A program made the translations under genes and the position numbers. A stretch of 64,000 nucleotides of DNA from Acidimicrobiia bacterium (GTDB taxonomy: Bacteria > Actinomycetota > Acidimicrobiia > IMCC26256 > PALSA-610). This document shows, in pieces, positions 39,031-49,728 of this stretch. Positions within the stretch are counted from its first letter, which is position 1. Each line of letters begins with the position of its first letter. The DNA is taken from positions 2,326,001-2,390,000 of the forward strand of contig BPGH01000001.1 of assembly GCA_026002935.1 (NCBI GenBank). Reading direction: 5' to 3'. The notes beneath the pieces are model-generated. The model was not told the origin of the DNA. It did not search any database and was given only the letters and a program-made list of their open reading frames with translations.

Positions 39031-41298
39031 GGGCGCGCGACCGCGTCGGCGGGGGCCCGGACGGCCGGCGCGGGCCCGGTGGGCGGCGTGCCGTCCCGTT
39101 CGGCGCGCGCGACGAGCACGACGACGGCCGGGGCGAGCACCCCGAGCATCATCGCCGGCACCGCGATGCCCGAGTCGTTGAGCGCGAAGCCGAGGAACGC
39201 CAGCAGCGCGGCGCCGGGCAGCACCGCGTCGAGCGTCGGGACCCGGGTCCGCAGGCCCCGCAGGCGTCCCGGCGAGCGGACGAGCAGGAGCACGACGCCG
39301 GCGAGCACGACCGGGACCATCACCGTCCACCACGAGCTGAACAGCACGTCGAGGTTCGCGGCGAGCTTCCGGTTGATCACCGTCCAGAACGCGTCCCACC
39401 CGCGCTCGTCGGAGCGCGCCACGAAGCGCGCGAGATGGGTCTGGTCGGCCTCGGGCCGGGACACGTCCCAGGCCGCGAAGCCGGCGATCGCCACCACGCC
39501 CGCGAGGCCGGCCCAGACGACGGTCCGCGGCCGTACCCGCACGCCGAACAGGAGCGCGCCGGTCAGCACGTACGCGGGCACCATCGACAGCACGCCACCG
39601 ACGTCGGCGCCGAAGCGCGGCGCACCGTCGACGACCACGGCCGCCGCGAGGACCGCGACCGCCGCCCATCTCCCCCGGCGCCCCGGCAGCTTCGCGGCGG
39701 CGAACCCGGCGACGAGCAGCGACCCCATCGCGAGCTGCGAGTAGGCGAGGTTGCCGATCCCCGCGAACCGGCCGGCGATGGTCGGCGAGTAGCCGAGCGC
39801 GGTGTTGAACTGCAGCGCCGCGCCCAGGAGGACGTCGACCGCGATCACGCCCACGAGGACGGCGAGCACGACCAGGAGCGGGTCGATGCCGACCGGGTCG
39901 CGCCGGCGGGCCGCGGCCGACGCGAGCAGCAGCCCGGCCCCGACCGTGCACAGCCAGTAGGCCGCCTCCCCCCACTCGTGGAACGGCACGAACCCGGCCA
40001 GGTAGGTCGCCGGCAGGAACCCGAGCAGCGCGAGTGCGCCGACCTCGACCGCGCGCAGCAGGCCGCGCAGGCGGGTGCACGCCGCGACCGCCGCCGCGAC
40101 CAGCACGATCTGCGCGACGACGAAGACGCTCGTCACCCGCGAGACCATGTGGTCCCGGAAGCGGGCGGCCTCCTCCACCTCGACCAGCCACGCGAGGCGG
40201 TCGCCCGGCCCGTCGCCGGTGCGCTCGAACGGCCGTCCCTCCATCGAGTCGGGGCGCTCCACGCCGAGCAGGTCGAGGATCGTCGGCGCGACGTCGACGA
40301 TCGAGACGACGCCGGCGCGGCCGGTGTACGCCGATTCGAGCAGCCCCGGCTCGACCCCGGGGGCGCGCAGCATCGCCATCGTGAGCCCCCGCGGGTTGCC
40401 GAGCGTGGCCGGGCCGACGACGAGGACCGCGTCGTCGTCGCCGACGCGCTCCATGAGGGCGCCCACGAGCGTGTCGAGGTCGCGCGCGGCCCGCTCGAAC
40501 GCCGTGCGCGCCGCCTCCGGCCCCATGGCGGGGCGGTACGCCGCGTGGCGTACGAAGTCGCCGGCCTCGACGAGCACGACGCTGCGCGGCCGCCAGTGCT
40601 CGTCGAAGGCCGCGAGGTACGCGCCCGCGTCCGCCCGCACCCCGAACGCCGCGGCCGGGTCCGAGACGAGCAGCTCCCGGCCGACCGTCCCGCCGGGCAC
40701 CACCGCGTCGGTACCCGCGAGCGCGAGCCCGGCCGAGCGCGCCGAGGCGGGCGGGACCGGGTCGGCGTTGGCGATCACGGCCCGGTGCACGCCGGCGGCG
40801 GCGAGGGCGTCGCCGAGGGCGCCGACCTCGGCGTCGTAGAGGAGGTCGTCGTTGCGGGCCGCGACCGCGGGCTGGTCGGGGCACACGACCGCGCCGTCGG
40901 CCGGACGGCCGGTGCGGCGGGCCGCGGCCTGCGCCGCCGTCCCCGTCTCGTACGGCTCGGCGGCGCCGAGGCACGCCGGGTCCGCCGACGCGCTGCGCCC
41001 GACCGCGCGCGTCCCGGCGCCGATCGTCACGTACCCGTCGGTGAGGGTCGGGCGGCGCTTCACCCCGCGCACCGACAGGTCCGCGACGGCGCTCTCGTCG
41101 AACAGCGACCGCAGGTTCGGCAACGTGTCGAGGTCGAGGTCGCCGTAGGCGACCCCGGGGACCGACAGCACGAGCACCCGCTCGGCGGGGGCCGGGCCCG
41201 CGCCGGCGTCGGCGGGCGGCGCGACCGTGCCGGCCGCCACGAGCGCGGCGCCCGCGAGGGCCGCGCCCAGCAGCCACCCGCCGCCGGGGCGCCCTCAC
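39027..41298 (-). CDS. Membrane protein with degenerate alkaline-phosphatase-superfamily ectodomain (one frameshift near the start)
   Basis: About 757 residues. I place the start at GTG 41298, overlapping the murJ stop (GTGA), because the downstream frame shows a signal-peptide core WLLGAALAGAALVAAGTVAP only after removing one base near 41275; the first clean GTG is at 41240. Residues 30-350 resemble alkaline phosphatase/sulfatase proteins ('DLDTLPNLRSLFDESAVAD', 'TLTDGYVTIGAG', 'VVSIVDVAPTILDLLGVERP'), but the usual DHG metal motif reads VLVVGPATLG. The C-terminal half has about ten TM helices, including 'FNTALGYSPTIAGRFAGIGN'. Conserved next to murJ in actinobacteria; function unknown. Confidence 0.75.
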
Positions 41299-42857
41299 GG
41301 CGCGACCGCCCGCAGCGGTGCCGCCCGCAGCCACCGCCGGGCGAGCAGGACGTACGCGCCGCCGAGGACGGCCAGCGCCCCCGCGAGCATCACGGCCACG
41401 CCGATCCGCCCGCGCGGGTCGACGGCGCCGGCGACCGCCCAACCGGCCAGCGCCAGCGGGACCGACAGCACGACGGCACGGGTCGCCCGGCGCGGCCACA
41501 GGCCGGCGCCCAGCCGGCGGGTGCACACGGCGCCGAGGACGGCGGCCCCGATCGCGTAGGAGAGCGAGTGGCCGAGGCCGAGCGCCGCGACGGTCGCCGC
41601 GCCGTCGGCGGCCATGCCCAGGGCGACCATGACGGCCGCGCCCGCGACGCCGGCGGTGATCGAGACCAACGCGGGCGTCCGGCTGTCGCCGAGCGCGTAG
41701 CAGGCGCGGGCGAGCAGCAGCATCGCGCCGTACGGGAACAGCCCGAGCCCGAGCGCCGCGAGGGCGGCGGCGAACAGGTCGACGCCGCCCGAGGACGCGC
41801 CGATCACGACGAGCCGCATCGCCGGCTCGGCGAACACGACCATCGCCGCCGACGACCGGCACGACGATCAGCGCCATGCGTCCGAGCGCGTCCGCGGACG
41901 GCGTCCGCGAACCCCGCACGCTCGCCGCGGGCGGCCCGGTCGGTCGAGCTCGGGGAGGATCGCGGTGTGGATCGGCTGGGCGAACACGGCGTACGGCGCG
42001 AGGAAGCAGACGAACGCGAACTGGTACGCGACGACCCCGCCCGCCACCGACGACCCGACCACGAGGGCGACGCCGAGCAGCAGGCCGGCGTTGGCGTGGA
42101 GCGCGATGCCCCACCCCGCGTGGCGCAGCAGGCGGGCGAGCTGGGGGTCGCGGCGCGGCCGGCGCGGCCGGAGCCGGAAGCCGCAGCGGCGCGCGGCGAC
42201 GACCAGCACCCCGGCGTACGCGACGACGCCGCCCGTCCCGGCGAGCGCGAGCAGGAGCTGCTCGCCCGTGGACAGCGCGAGGCCCGGATCGGGCCCGGCG
42301 ACGGCCCGGAAGACGGCGAGGACGGTGACCATCACGACCGTGTTGCCGATCGGCGCGGCGGCCGTCACCGCGAAGCGCCGGCGGGCGTACAACAGCGCGG
42401 TCGCCACGGTCGCGAAGCCGTAGCACACGAGCTGGGGCACGAAGAACCGCAGGAGGAACGTCGTGACCTCGCGCTGGGCCGCCGCGGTCTGCGGGTCGTC
42501 GACCCCGGCCACGAGGAGCCTCGCGAGCAGCGGTGCACCCAGGACCCCGGCGACGCTCAGCGCGCCGAGCACCGCCGTGGCGACGCCGAGCACGCCCGAC
42601 GCGAGGCGGTCGGCCTCGTCGTGGTCGCCGCGGTCGAGGAGCACGACGAACGACGGGACCAGCACCGCCGAGAGCGCGCCCGCGGCGACCAGCTCGAAGA
42701 CGGCGTTGGAGACCGAATTCGACGCCTGGAACGCGTTGCCGAGCGCGGTCGTGCCGAGCACGGCCGCGACCACGACCACGCGCACGAACCCGAAGCCGCG
42801 TGACAGCGCCGTCACGGCCCCCATGCCCGCCGCGGCACGGGTCCACGGGCGGGTCAC
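41295..42857 (-). CDS. murJ: Lipid II flippase MurJ/MviN (frameshifted in the middle)
   Basis: GTG start at 42857 overlaps the mctB-like stop by 4 bp. The N-terminal part has 'AAAGMGAVTALSRGFGFVRV' and 'TALGNAFQASNSVSNAVFEL', matching MurJ TM1-2 (with the conserved Arg and the A-F-x-S-N region), then 'AGALSAVLVPSFVVLLDRGD', and 'YAVFAQPIHTAILPELDR'. Three closely spaced shifts at about 41946, 41896 and 41860 break the loop before 'MALIVVP' and 'MVVFAEPAMRLVVIG'; the tail has 'YGAMLLLARACYALGDSRTP'. About 14 TM helices in total. It moves lipid II across the membrane. Confidence 0.9.
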
Positions 42858-43792
42858 GGCGCGGGGCGCGGGAACGCCTCGTCGGCCCCCGCACCGGAGC
42901 CGTAGTGGCCGACGGTGCCCGTGACGAGGTCCTCGAGCGCGATGACGGACGCCACCCGGCCCGCGACCGCCTCGAGGTCGTCCACGGTCGACACCGCCGC
43001 CGCCAGCTCGTCGTCCTCGCGCACGGCGCGCAGCGTCTCGCCGCGCGTGCGCGCCGGCGGTTCCTCGTCGTCGGGGGCGACGTACACCTCGCCGACGACG
43101 GTCGGGACGTCCGCGCCGACGAGCGCGCCCGCGAGCGCCGCCGAGACGGGCGCGCCCGCGACGCCGAGCAGCTCGCTCCCGGTCCCCGTCACGACGAGCG
43201 CGCGCGCGGGGCGCGGCGGGAACGACGCGAGGTCGACGTCGCCGTCGATCACGACGAAGCCGGCCGCGGCCAGCCGCGCGAGGGGATCGGCCGCCCCGCC
43301 CTCGCCCGGCGGCTCGACCAGCCGGGACGCCAGCACCTCGAACCCCCGGGCCCGCAGGCGTTCCGGCGACCCGGTGCCGTCCACGGCGTCGCGCAGCGCC
43401 GCGACGTCGTCGGCGTCGTCGAGCCGCCAGCGGTCCTCGAGCCGGACGACGGTGGGCTGCGCGCCCGACCCGCGCAGCGCCTCGACGATCGCGTCGACGT
43501 CGCCGCCGTCCACGCCCGCCTCGGTGAGCACCGCCACCGGCACGCCCTCGAGGCGCGCCTCGAGGGCGTAGGGCGCGAGTGCCGCGACCTCGTCCTGCGC
43601 GCGCGCGAGCTGCCCGCGGAGGTCGTCGATCTCGGCGCGCAGCTCGCCGTTCTCGGCCCGGACCTCGGCGATCTCGCGGTCGAGGCGGTCGACGATCGCC
43701 TGGTCGACGACCGTGGACCCGACGAGGATGCCGAGCCCGATCGCGAGGAACACGGCGACGAGCGAGACGAGGTGGAACCGGAAACTCACCAT
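42854..43792 (-). CDS. Copper transporter family protein (MctB-like, DUF3186)
   Basis: 312 residues, intact. An N-terminal TM helix (FHLVSLVAVFLAIGLGILVG) is followed by 'STVVDQAIVDRLDREIAEVR' and a coiled coil to about residue 75, then a Rossmann-like extracytoplasmic domain ('ALVVTGTGSELLGVAGAPVS'). This is the architecture of M. tuberculosis MctB, assigned there to copper efflux or channel function. The operon with steA and murJ instead suggests an envelope role. The ATG at 43792 is 28 bp from the steA stop. Confidence 0.88.
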   Translation of the reverse strand: MVSFRFHLVSLVAVFLAIGLGILVGSTVVDQAIVDRLDREIAEVRAENGELRAEIDDLRGQLARAQDEVAALAPYALEARLEGVPVAVLTEAGVDGGDVDAIVEALRGSGAQPTVVRLEDRWRLDDADDVAALRDAVDGTGSPERLRARGFEVLASRLVEPPGEGGAADPLARLAAAGFVVIDGDVDLASFPPRPARALVVTGTGSELLGVAGAPVSAALAGALVGADVPTVVGEVYVAPDDEEPPARTRGETLRAVREDDELAAAVSTVDDLEAVAGRVASVIALEDLVTGTVGHYGSGAGADEAFPRPAP

Positions 43793-43820
43793 GGGCAGCG
43801 CCCGCAGCCTAGGAGGCCCC

Positions 43821-44999
43821 TCAGAGGCGGTCCGTGATCGAGCGCCACCCGTCCTCGAACACCCACCGCAGGCCGTCGAGGAACACCCGCAGCGCGTCGG
43901 AGGCGAGCGCCATCGCGACCATCGCGAACGTGGCGGCCCCCACGAGCGCCAGGAGGTCGCGCCGGCGCATCCGCCCCTCGTACAGGCGGCTCACCCCCTT
44001 GGCGTCGACCAGCACCGGTCCCAGGCGCAGGCGCGTCAGGAACGTGGAGGCCATCCCCTGGCGGCCCTTGTCGAGGAACTCCACCATCGTCGCGTGCGTG
44101 CCGACGGCGACGATCAGCGACGCGCCCGCCTCGTAGGCGAGCAGCATCGCCACGTCCTCGCTCACGCCCTCGGCGACGAACTCGTCGTACTCGACGCCAC
44201 GGGCCTGCAGCTCCTCGCGCCCCGGTGCCCGCCCGTCGGGGTGCACGTGGTGCACGAGCTGCGCACCGCAGCGCCACGCGCGCTCCGACAGCGAGTCGAA
44301 GTCGCCGACGATGAGGTCGGGCCGGAGACCGACCTCGAGCAGGGCGTCGGCACCGCCGTCGACCGCGACGAGCACCGGCCGGTACTCGCGGATGTAGGGC
44401 CGCAGCGCCCGCAGGTCCTCCTTGTAGTCGTGGCCGCGCACGACGACCAGCGCGTGGCGGTTGCGGAACGAGGTGCGCAGCGGCGGCAGCACGAGCGGCT
44501 CGAACGTGAGGTCGGCCTCGCGCTCGACGTACTCCAGCGTGTTGCGCGCGAACCGGCGGAGCTCGGCCCCGATCCCCGCCTTCGCGTCCTCCATGCGCGC
44601 GAGCACCGACACCTCGTCGAGCATCGCCCCCGACGCGATCTTCTCGCCGTTGCGCCACAGCCCGCCGTCGCGCAGCTCGAGGACCTCGCCGTCGCGGACG
44701 GCGTCGAGCACGCCGGGACCGGCGTCGTCGAGCAGCGGGATCCCGGCACGCACGAGGCGGATCGGGCCCCCGTTCGGGTAGCGGCCCGAGATCGACGGGC
44801 TGGCGTTGACGACCGCGCCGACCTGGGCCGCGACGAGCATCTCCGCCGCGACGCGGTCGAGGTCGGCGTGGTCGATCACCGCGATCTCGCCGCGCCCGAT
44901 CCGCTTCGCGAGCTCCTTGGTCCGGCGGCCGACGCGCGCGGGCGCGCGGACGACCTCCCCGTCGGGGGCCCGGCGGCGCCGCCGCAACGGCGTCCTCAT
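43821..44999 (-). CDS. steA: SteA-like cytokinetic ring protein
   Basis: 392 residues, intact. The N-terminal region 'RTKELAKRIGRGEIAVIDHA' and 'NASPSISGRYPNGGPIRLV' is typical of SteA. The middle contains a thiamine-pyrophosphokinase-like fold: 'YKEDLRALRPYIREYRPVLV', 'AVDGGADALLEVGLRPDLIV', 'GDFDSLSERAWRCGAQLVHH'. The C-terminal end has one TM helix (LLALVGAATFAMVAMALAS). SteA works with SteB in Corynebacterium daughter-cell separation. The ATG overlaps the recN stop by 4 bp. A close homologue of SteB was not recognised, though the MctB-like protein directly downstream occupies the SteB position. Confidence 0.9.
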   Translation of the reverse strand: MRTPLRRRRRAPDGEVVRAPARVGRRTKELAKRIGRGEIAVIDHADLDRVAAEMLVAAQVGAVVNASPSISGRYPNGGPIRLVRAGIPLLDDAGPGVLDAVRDGEVLELRDGGLWRNGEKIASGAMLDEVSVLARMEDAKAGIGAELRRFARNTLEYVEREADLTFEPLVLPPLRTSFRNRHALVVVRGHDYKEDLRALRPYIREYRPVLVAVDGGADALLEVGLRPDLIVGDFDSLSERAWRCGAQLVHHVHPDGRAPGREELQARGVEYDEFVAEGVSEDVAMLLAYEAGASLIVAVGTHATMVEFLDKGRQGMASTFLTRLRLGPVLVDAKGVSRLYEGRMRRRDLLALVGAATFAMVAMALASDALRVFLDGLRWVFEDGWRSITDRL

Positions 45000-46616
45000 C
45001 GCGCCCGCTCCCCCGCTCGAGCCCGCGCGGCCTTCGCGAGCAGCTCGCGGGCGTGGTCGCGGGCGCGGTCCGACGTGACGTCGCCGCCCAGCATCCGCGC
45101 GATCTCGGTCACCCGGGCGTCGTCGAGCAGCAGCGCGGCGCGGGCACGGGTACGACCCCGGTGTGTGGTCTTCTCGACGGCGACGTGCGCGTCGGCGAAG
45201 GCCGCGACCTGCGGCAGGTGGGTGACGCACAGCACCTGGTGGGCCGCGCCGAGCCGGGCGAGCGCGCGCCCGAGCGCGAGGCCCGCCTCGCCGCCGATGC
45301 CGGCGTCGACCTCGTCGAACACGAGGGTCGGCGGCGCCTCCGACAGGACGAGGCGCAGCGCGAGCATGGCGCGCGACAGCTCGCCGCCCGAGGCCGTGCG
45401 CGCGAGCGGGCGCGCCGGCTCCCCCGGGTTGGCGGCGAGGAGGAACACCACCTGGTCGGCGCCCTCGTCGGTCTGCTCGGCGGGTTCGACCCGCACCTCG
45501 AACCGGGCGTGCGGCATCGCGAGCGAGTGCAGGTGCGCGCTCACCGCGTCCGCGAGCGGCCCGGCCCCGGCGGTGCGGACACGCGTCAGCTCGGCGGCGG
45601 CGCGTGCCGCCTCGGCGTGCGCGCGGTCGCGTTCGGCCGCGAGCGCGCCGGCGCGCTCGGTGTGCGACTCGAGCTCCTCGAGCCGGCGGCGCGCCCGCTC
45701 GCCGAAGTCGATCACCTCGGCGAGCGTCGCGCCGTACTTGCGCGTGAGCTCCCGCAGCAGCGCCCGGCGGGCCTGCACCTCGGCCAGCCGTTCGGGGTCG
45801 GCGACGATCCCGTCGAGCGCGAGGCGGGCGTCGTTCGCCGCCTCGACGACCTCGGCCTGCAGGGCGCGCACCCGGGACGCCAGCGCGGCGAACGGCTCCC
45901 GCCCCGCGAGCGCCGCCACCGCCGCCCCGAGGGCGTCGGCGGCGCGGTCGGCGAGCACGTCGTGCGCCACGCGCAGCGCCTCGCGGTGCGCCTCGGCGTC
46001 GGCGAGCAGCTCCTCCTCCGCCGCCAGCCGCTCGTCCTCGTCGGGCCCGGTGATCCCGGCGCGCGCGATCTCCTCCACCTGGAAGCGGGTGAGGTCGATC
46101 TCGCGGGCACGGGCCCGCTCGTCGCCCCCGAGCGCCGCCAGCGCGGCGTCGACGCGCCGGAGCTCGGCGCGTGCCGCGCGCAGCCGGGCGAGCGCCTCGG
46201 CAGCCGGTGCGCCGCAGGAGCGGTCGAGGAGCGCGCGCTGCTCCGGGCCGGTGAGCAGCGACTGGTGCGCGTGCTGCCCGTGCAGGTCGACCATGCGCCG
46301 CCCGATCGCGGCCAGCTCGGCGGCCGTCGCGAGCCGCCCGTCGGACGTAGCCGCGGCTGCGGCCGACGGCCGGCACCACGCGCGCGAGCACGTGCTCGGT
46401 CCCTTCGAGCTCGAACCGGCCCTCCACGCGCGCCTCGTCGGCCCCGTCGCGCACCACGGCCGGGTCGGCGCGGCCGCCGAACAGGAGCTCGAGGGCGTCG
46501 ACGATCAGGGTCTTGCCCGCGCCGGTCTCGCCCGTGATCGCGGTCAACCCCGGGCCGAGCGGCAACAGCAGCTCGTCGATGATCCCGAGGTTCGCGACGT
46601 GCAGTTCGAGGAGCAT
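44996..46616 (-). CDS. recN: DNA repair protein RecN (one frameshift)
   Basis: About 540 residues. Walker A is in 'GLTAITGETGAGKTLIVDAL' near the N-terminus. After one extra C near 46347 come 'MVDLHGQHAHQSLLTGPEQR', a long coiled coil, the signature 'ARTASGGELSRAMLALRLVL' and Walker B 'PPTLVFDEVDAGIGGEAGLA', then 'LGAAHQVLCVTHLPQVAAFA' (switch His). It is an SMC-like ATPase for double-strand break repair. ATG 46616 shares a base with the nadK stop (TGATG). Correcting one base restores a full-length gene. Confidence 0.94.
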
Positions 46617-47475
46617 CAGCGGTCGGGCAGCGAGAACTTCGCCTTGAGGATCTGGTGGAAGTCGCGGGGGCGCAGCTCGACCACGCGCAGCGGGTCCGCC
46701 GCGACGCGGCAGACCACCCGGTCACCCGGCTGGAGCACGTCGACGTGCCGTCCGTCCATGGTGCACACGACCTCCCGGTTGCCGACGCACCGTGAAGTCC
46801 AGCTCCTCGTCGGGGCGCGAGCACCAGCGTGCGGTCGAACAGCATGTGCGGCGAGATGGGCGTCAGCATCAGGCACGCGAGCGCGGGCGACGCGATCGGG
46901 CCGCGCGCCGAGAACGAGTAGGCCGTGCTGCCCGTCGGCGTCGCGACGATCACGCCGTCGGCCGCATAGGTGGTGAACGGCGTCCCGTTGATCGACAGCT
47001 CGAAGCGCACGAGGTGGCCCGGGCTGGCGCTTCTCCAGCACCGCCTCGTTCAGCGCGTGCTCGCGCCGCGACGCCCCCGCCGCGGTGACGTCGACCTCGA
47101 GCATCGTGCGCTCGACCACGGCGAAGTCGCCCGCGAGCAGGCGCGGCAGCGCGCCGTCGAGCTCGGCCGGCTCGATCGTCGTGAGGTAGCCGAGCTGCCC
47201 GGCGTTCACCCCGAGCATCGGCACCCCGGCGGGGTACGCGAGCTGCACCGTGTGCAGCATCGTGCCGTCCCCGCCGATCGACACGACCAGGTCGAGGCCC
47301 GCCGCGAACGACTCGATCGCGCTCGCCAGGTGCGGCAGGCCGGCCGCCTTCGCCTCCTCCGCCGGCAACCGCACCTCGACGCCGCGCTCGCCGAACCAGG
47401 CGGCCGCCGCCTGCGCGAGCGTGTGCGCGAGCGGCCGGTCGCGGTGCGGGACCAGCCCGACCGCGCGCACCGCGC

Positions 47476-47479
<4 letters not shown>
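46616..47479 (-). CDS. nadK: NAD kinase (frameshifted)
   Basis: GTG start at 47479 overlaps the tlyA stop. It has '[20 protein letters not shown]', the GGDGT motif in [18 protein letters not shown], '[20 protein letters not shown]', '[10 protein letters not shown]' (NE motif) and, after a shift near 47032, '[20 protein letters not shown]', '[20 protein letters not shown]'. Further shifts near 46816 and 46793 precede the end '[18 protein letters not shown]'. It phosphorylates NAD to NADP in the cytosol. The tlyA-nadK-recN order is conserved in many Gram-positive lineages. Confidence 0.92.
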
Positions 47480-48278
<799 letters not shown>

Positions 48279-48286
48279 GGCCGCCG

Positions 48287-48725
48287 TCAGCTCGCCCGTG
48301 GCGACGCCGCCTTCTTGCGCGGCGCCTTGGCCGCGGCCCCTGCCGCGCCCCGCTTCGCGGCGGCCGGCGGCGCCTTGCGCGCCGCGGCGGCCTGCTTCGG
48401 CTTCTTCGCCGGCTTCTTCGCCGCGGGCCGGCGCGGCTTCGCCGCGGCGCTCAGCTTCCGCTCCAGCCGCTCGAGGTCGGCCTTCGTGGCGAGGCCCAGG
48501 GAACCGAGCTGGCGCTGCACCTCCGCCTGGACGAGGGCGCGCAGCTCCTCCGTTCGCCGCCGGCTCATCGCGACGATCTCGTCGACGGCGCCGGCCACCT
48601 GGTCCTTCGCGAGCTGCCCGGTCGTCCGCCAGGTCGGCCGCGATGCGGCGGGCCTGCGACCGCCGCAGCTCCGTGAACTGCATCCCCGCGTCGAGGTAAC
48701 GCTTCCAGTCGGGCGTCGGCGCCAT
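48287..48725 (-). CDS. Phasin/PhaF-like protein with Lys-Ala-rich histone-like tail (one frameshift)
   Basis: About 146 residues: 'MAPTPDWKRYLDAGMQFTEL', 'RRSQARRIAADLADD', then after a shift near 48626 'GQLAKDQVAGAVDEIVAMSR', 'RRTEELRALVQAEVQRQLGS' and 'LGLATKADLERLERKLSAAA'. The last 45 residues are almost only Lys, Ala, Pro and Arg (AAKPRRPAAKKPAKKPKQ). The 'LVQAEVQRQLGxLGLATKxDLxRLE' helix is the hallmark of phasin-like/PHA-granule regulators; the basic tail resembles histone H1-like DNA binders such as PhaF. Granule or DNA association is inferred. It is upstream of tlyA on the same strand. Confidence 0.7.
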
Positions 48726-48846
48726 CGGGCTCCCTCCGGGGCGACCGGTCGGCGCGCCAGCCTAGGGCAGCCGTCCGGCCGGCGCCCGCCTCCCGCCCTC
48801 GCGCCGCCGGGGCCGCGCACGCGCCGGTGCGCGCCCGGCGGCCCCG

Positions 48847-48852
48847 TAGGGT
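48847..48852 (+). promoter_or_regulatory. Putative -10 element (TAGGGT) next to the rhomboid start
   Basis: TAGGGT ends 8 nt before ATG 48861 in the divergent gap with the phasin-like gene. No RBS is present, which fits a leaderless or nearly leaderless transcript. Confidence 0.45.
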
Positions 48853-48860
48853 GGCCGCCG

Positions 48861-49724
48861 ATGGTCATCCCGATCCGTGACGAGAACCCGACGCGGCGGT
48901 TCCCCTTCGTCACGGTCGCCCTCATCGCCGTCAACTGCTTCGTCTACTTCTTCGTGCAGATGCCCAAGAGCGACGTGCAGGACCTCGAGTTCCTGTACGA
49001 GTACGCGGCGGTGCCGTGCGAGGTGACCAGCGGCGAGCCGGTCGTGGCCGTGCCCGGTCGCGCGTCTCGGGCGAGCCGCTCGCGCCGGCGCCCACCGACG
49101 TGCGCCGTCGGCGCGACCGGGATCCAGTCGCCGCAGCCGGTGTTCCCCGGACAAGAACGTCTACCTCGCGGTGCTGTTCTCGATGTTCCTGCACGGGTCG
49201 ATCCTGCACGTGCTCGGGAACATGCTGTTCCTGTGGATCTTCGGCAACAACGTGGAGGACCGGCTCGGACCGATCGGGTTCCTCCTCTTCTACGTCGTGA
49301 CCGGCCTCGCGGCGGCCGGCGCGCACATCGCGCTCAACGCGGACGACCCGACGCCGGTCGTCGGGCGCCTCGGGCGCGATCGCCGGGCGTGATGGGCGCG
49401 TACATCGTCTGGTTCCCGCGCGCCCGGGTCGCTGTCGATCCTGCCGATCCTCTTCTTCTTCACGTTCGTCGAACTGCCGGCGGTGGCGGTGCTCGGGCTG
49501 TGGTTCGTGCTCCAGTTCTTCACGAGCCCCGACACGGGGGTCGCGTGGCTCGCGCACGTCGGCGGGTTCGTGGCGGGCGCGGCCCTCGCGCTACGCGCTG
49601 AACGTCGTGCTCGGGCCCCCGCGGCTCGGGCCACCGCCGGCCGCCGCCGACGTGGGGTCGCCGCCCGGCGCGCCGCGACCCCGGCGACTGGGGCTTCCGC
49701 GGGCCCGCCCCGCGGCGGATCTGA
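48861..49724 (+). CDS. Rhomboid family intramembrane serine protease (frameshifted)
   Basis: Starts MVIPIRDENPTRRFPFVTVA, a usual rhomboid N-terminus with TM1 'LIAVNCFVYFFVQMPKSD'. Then 'FSMFLHGSILHVLGNMLFLW' carries the oxyanion His/Asn on TM2, and 'IFGNNVEDRLGPIGFLLFYV' follows. The catalytic Ser in GASGAIAG is recovered when shifts near 49368 and 49387 are corrected, and the catalytic His is in WLAHVGGFVAGAALAL on the last TM. Six TM segments in all. It ends at TGA 49722-49724 after 'GDWGFRGPAPRR'. Substrates unknown. Convergent with the HAD gene, 4 bp away. Confidence 0.87.
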
Positions 49725-49728
49725 GCCG

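Noticed and set aside
39435..42803. Very long open frame on the plus strand, about 1120 codons
   Set aside because: It lies antisense to the MraY-like, phosphatase-like and murJ genes. Its translation is Arg/Gly/Pro/Ala low complexity with no motif, as expected opposite GC3-rich genes.
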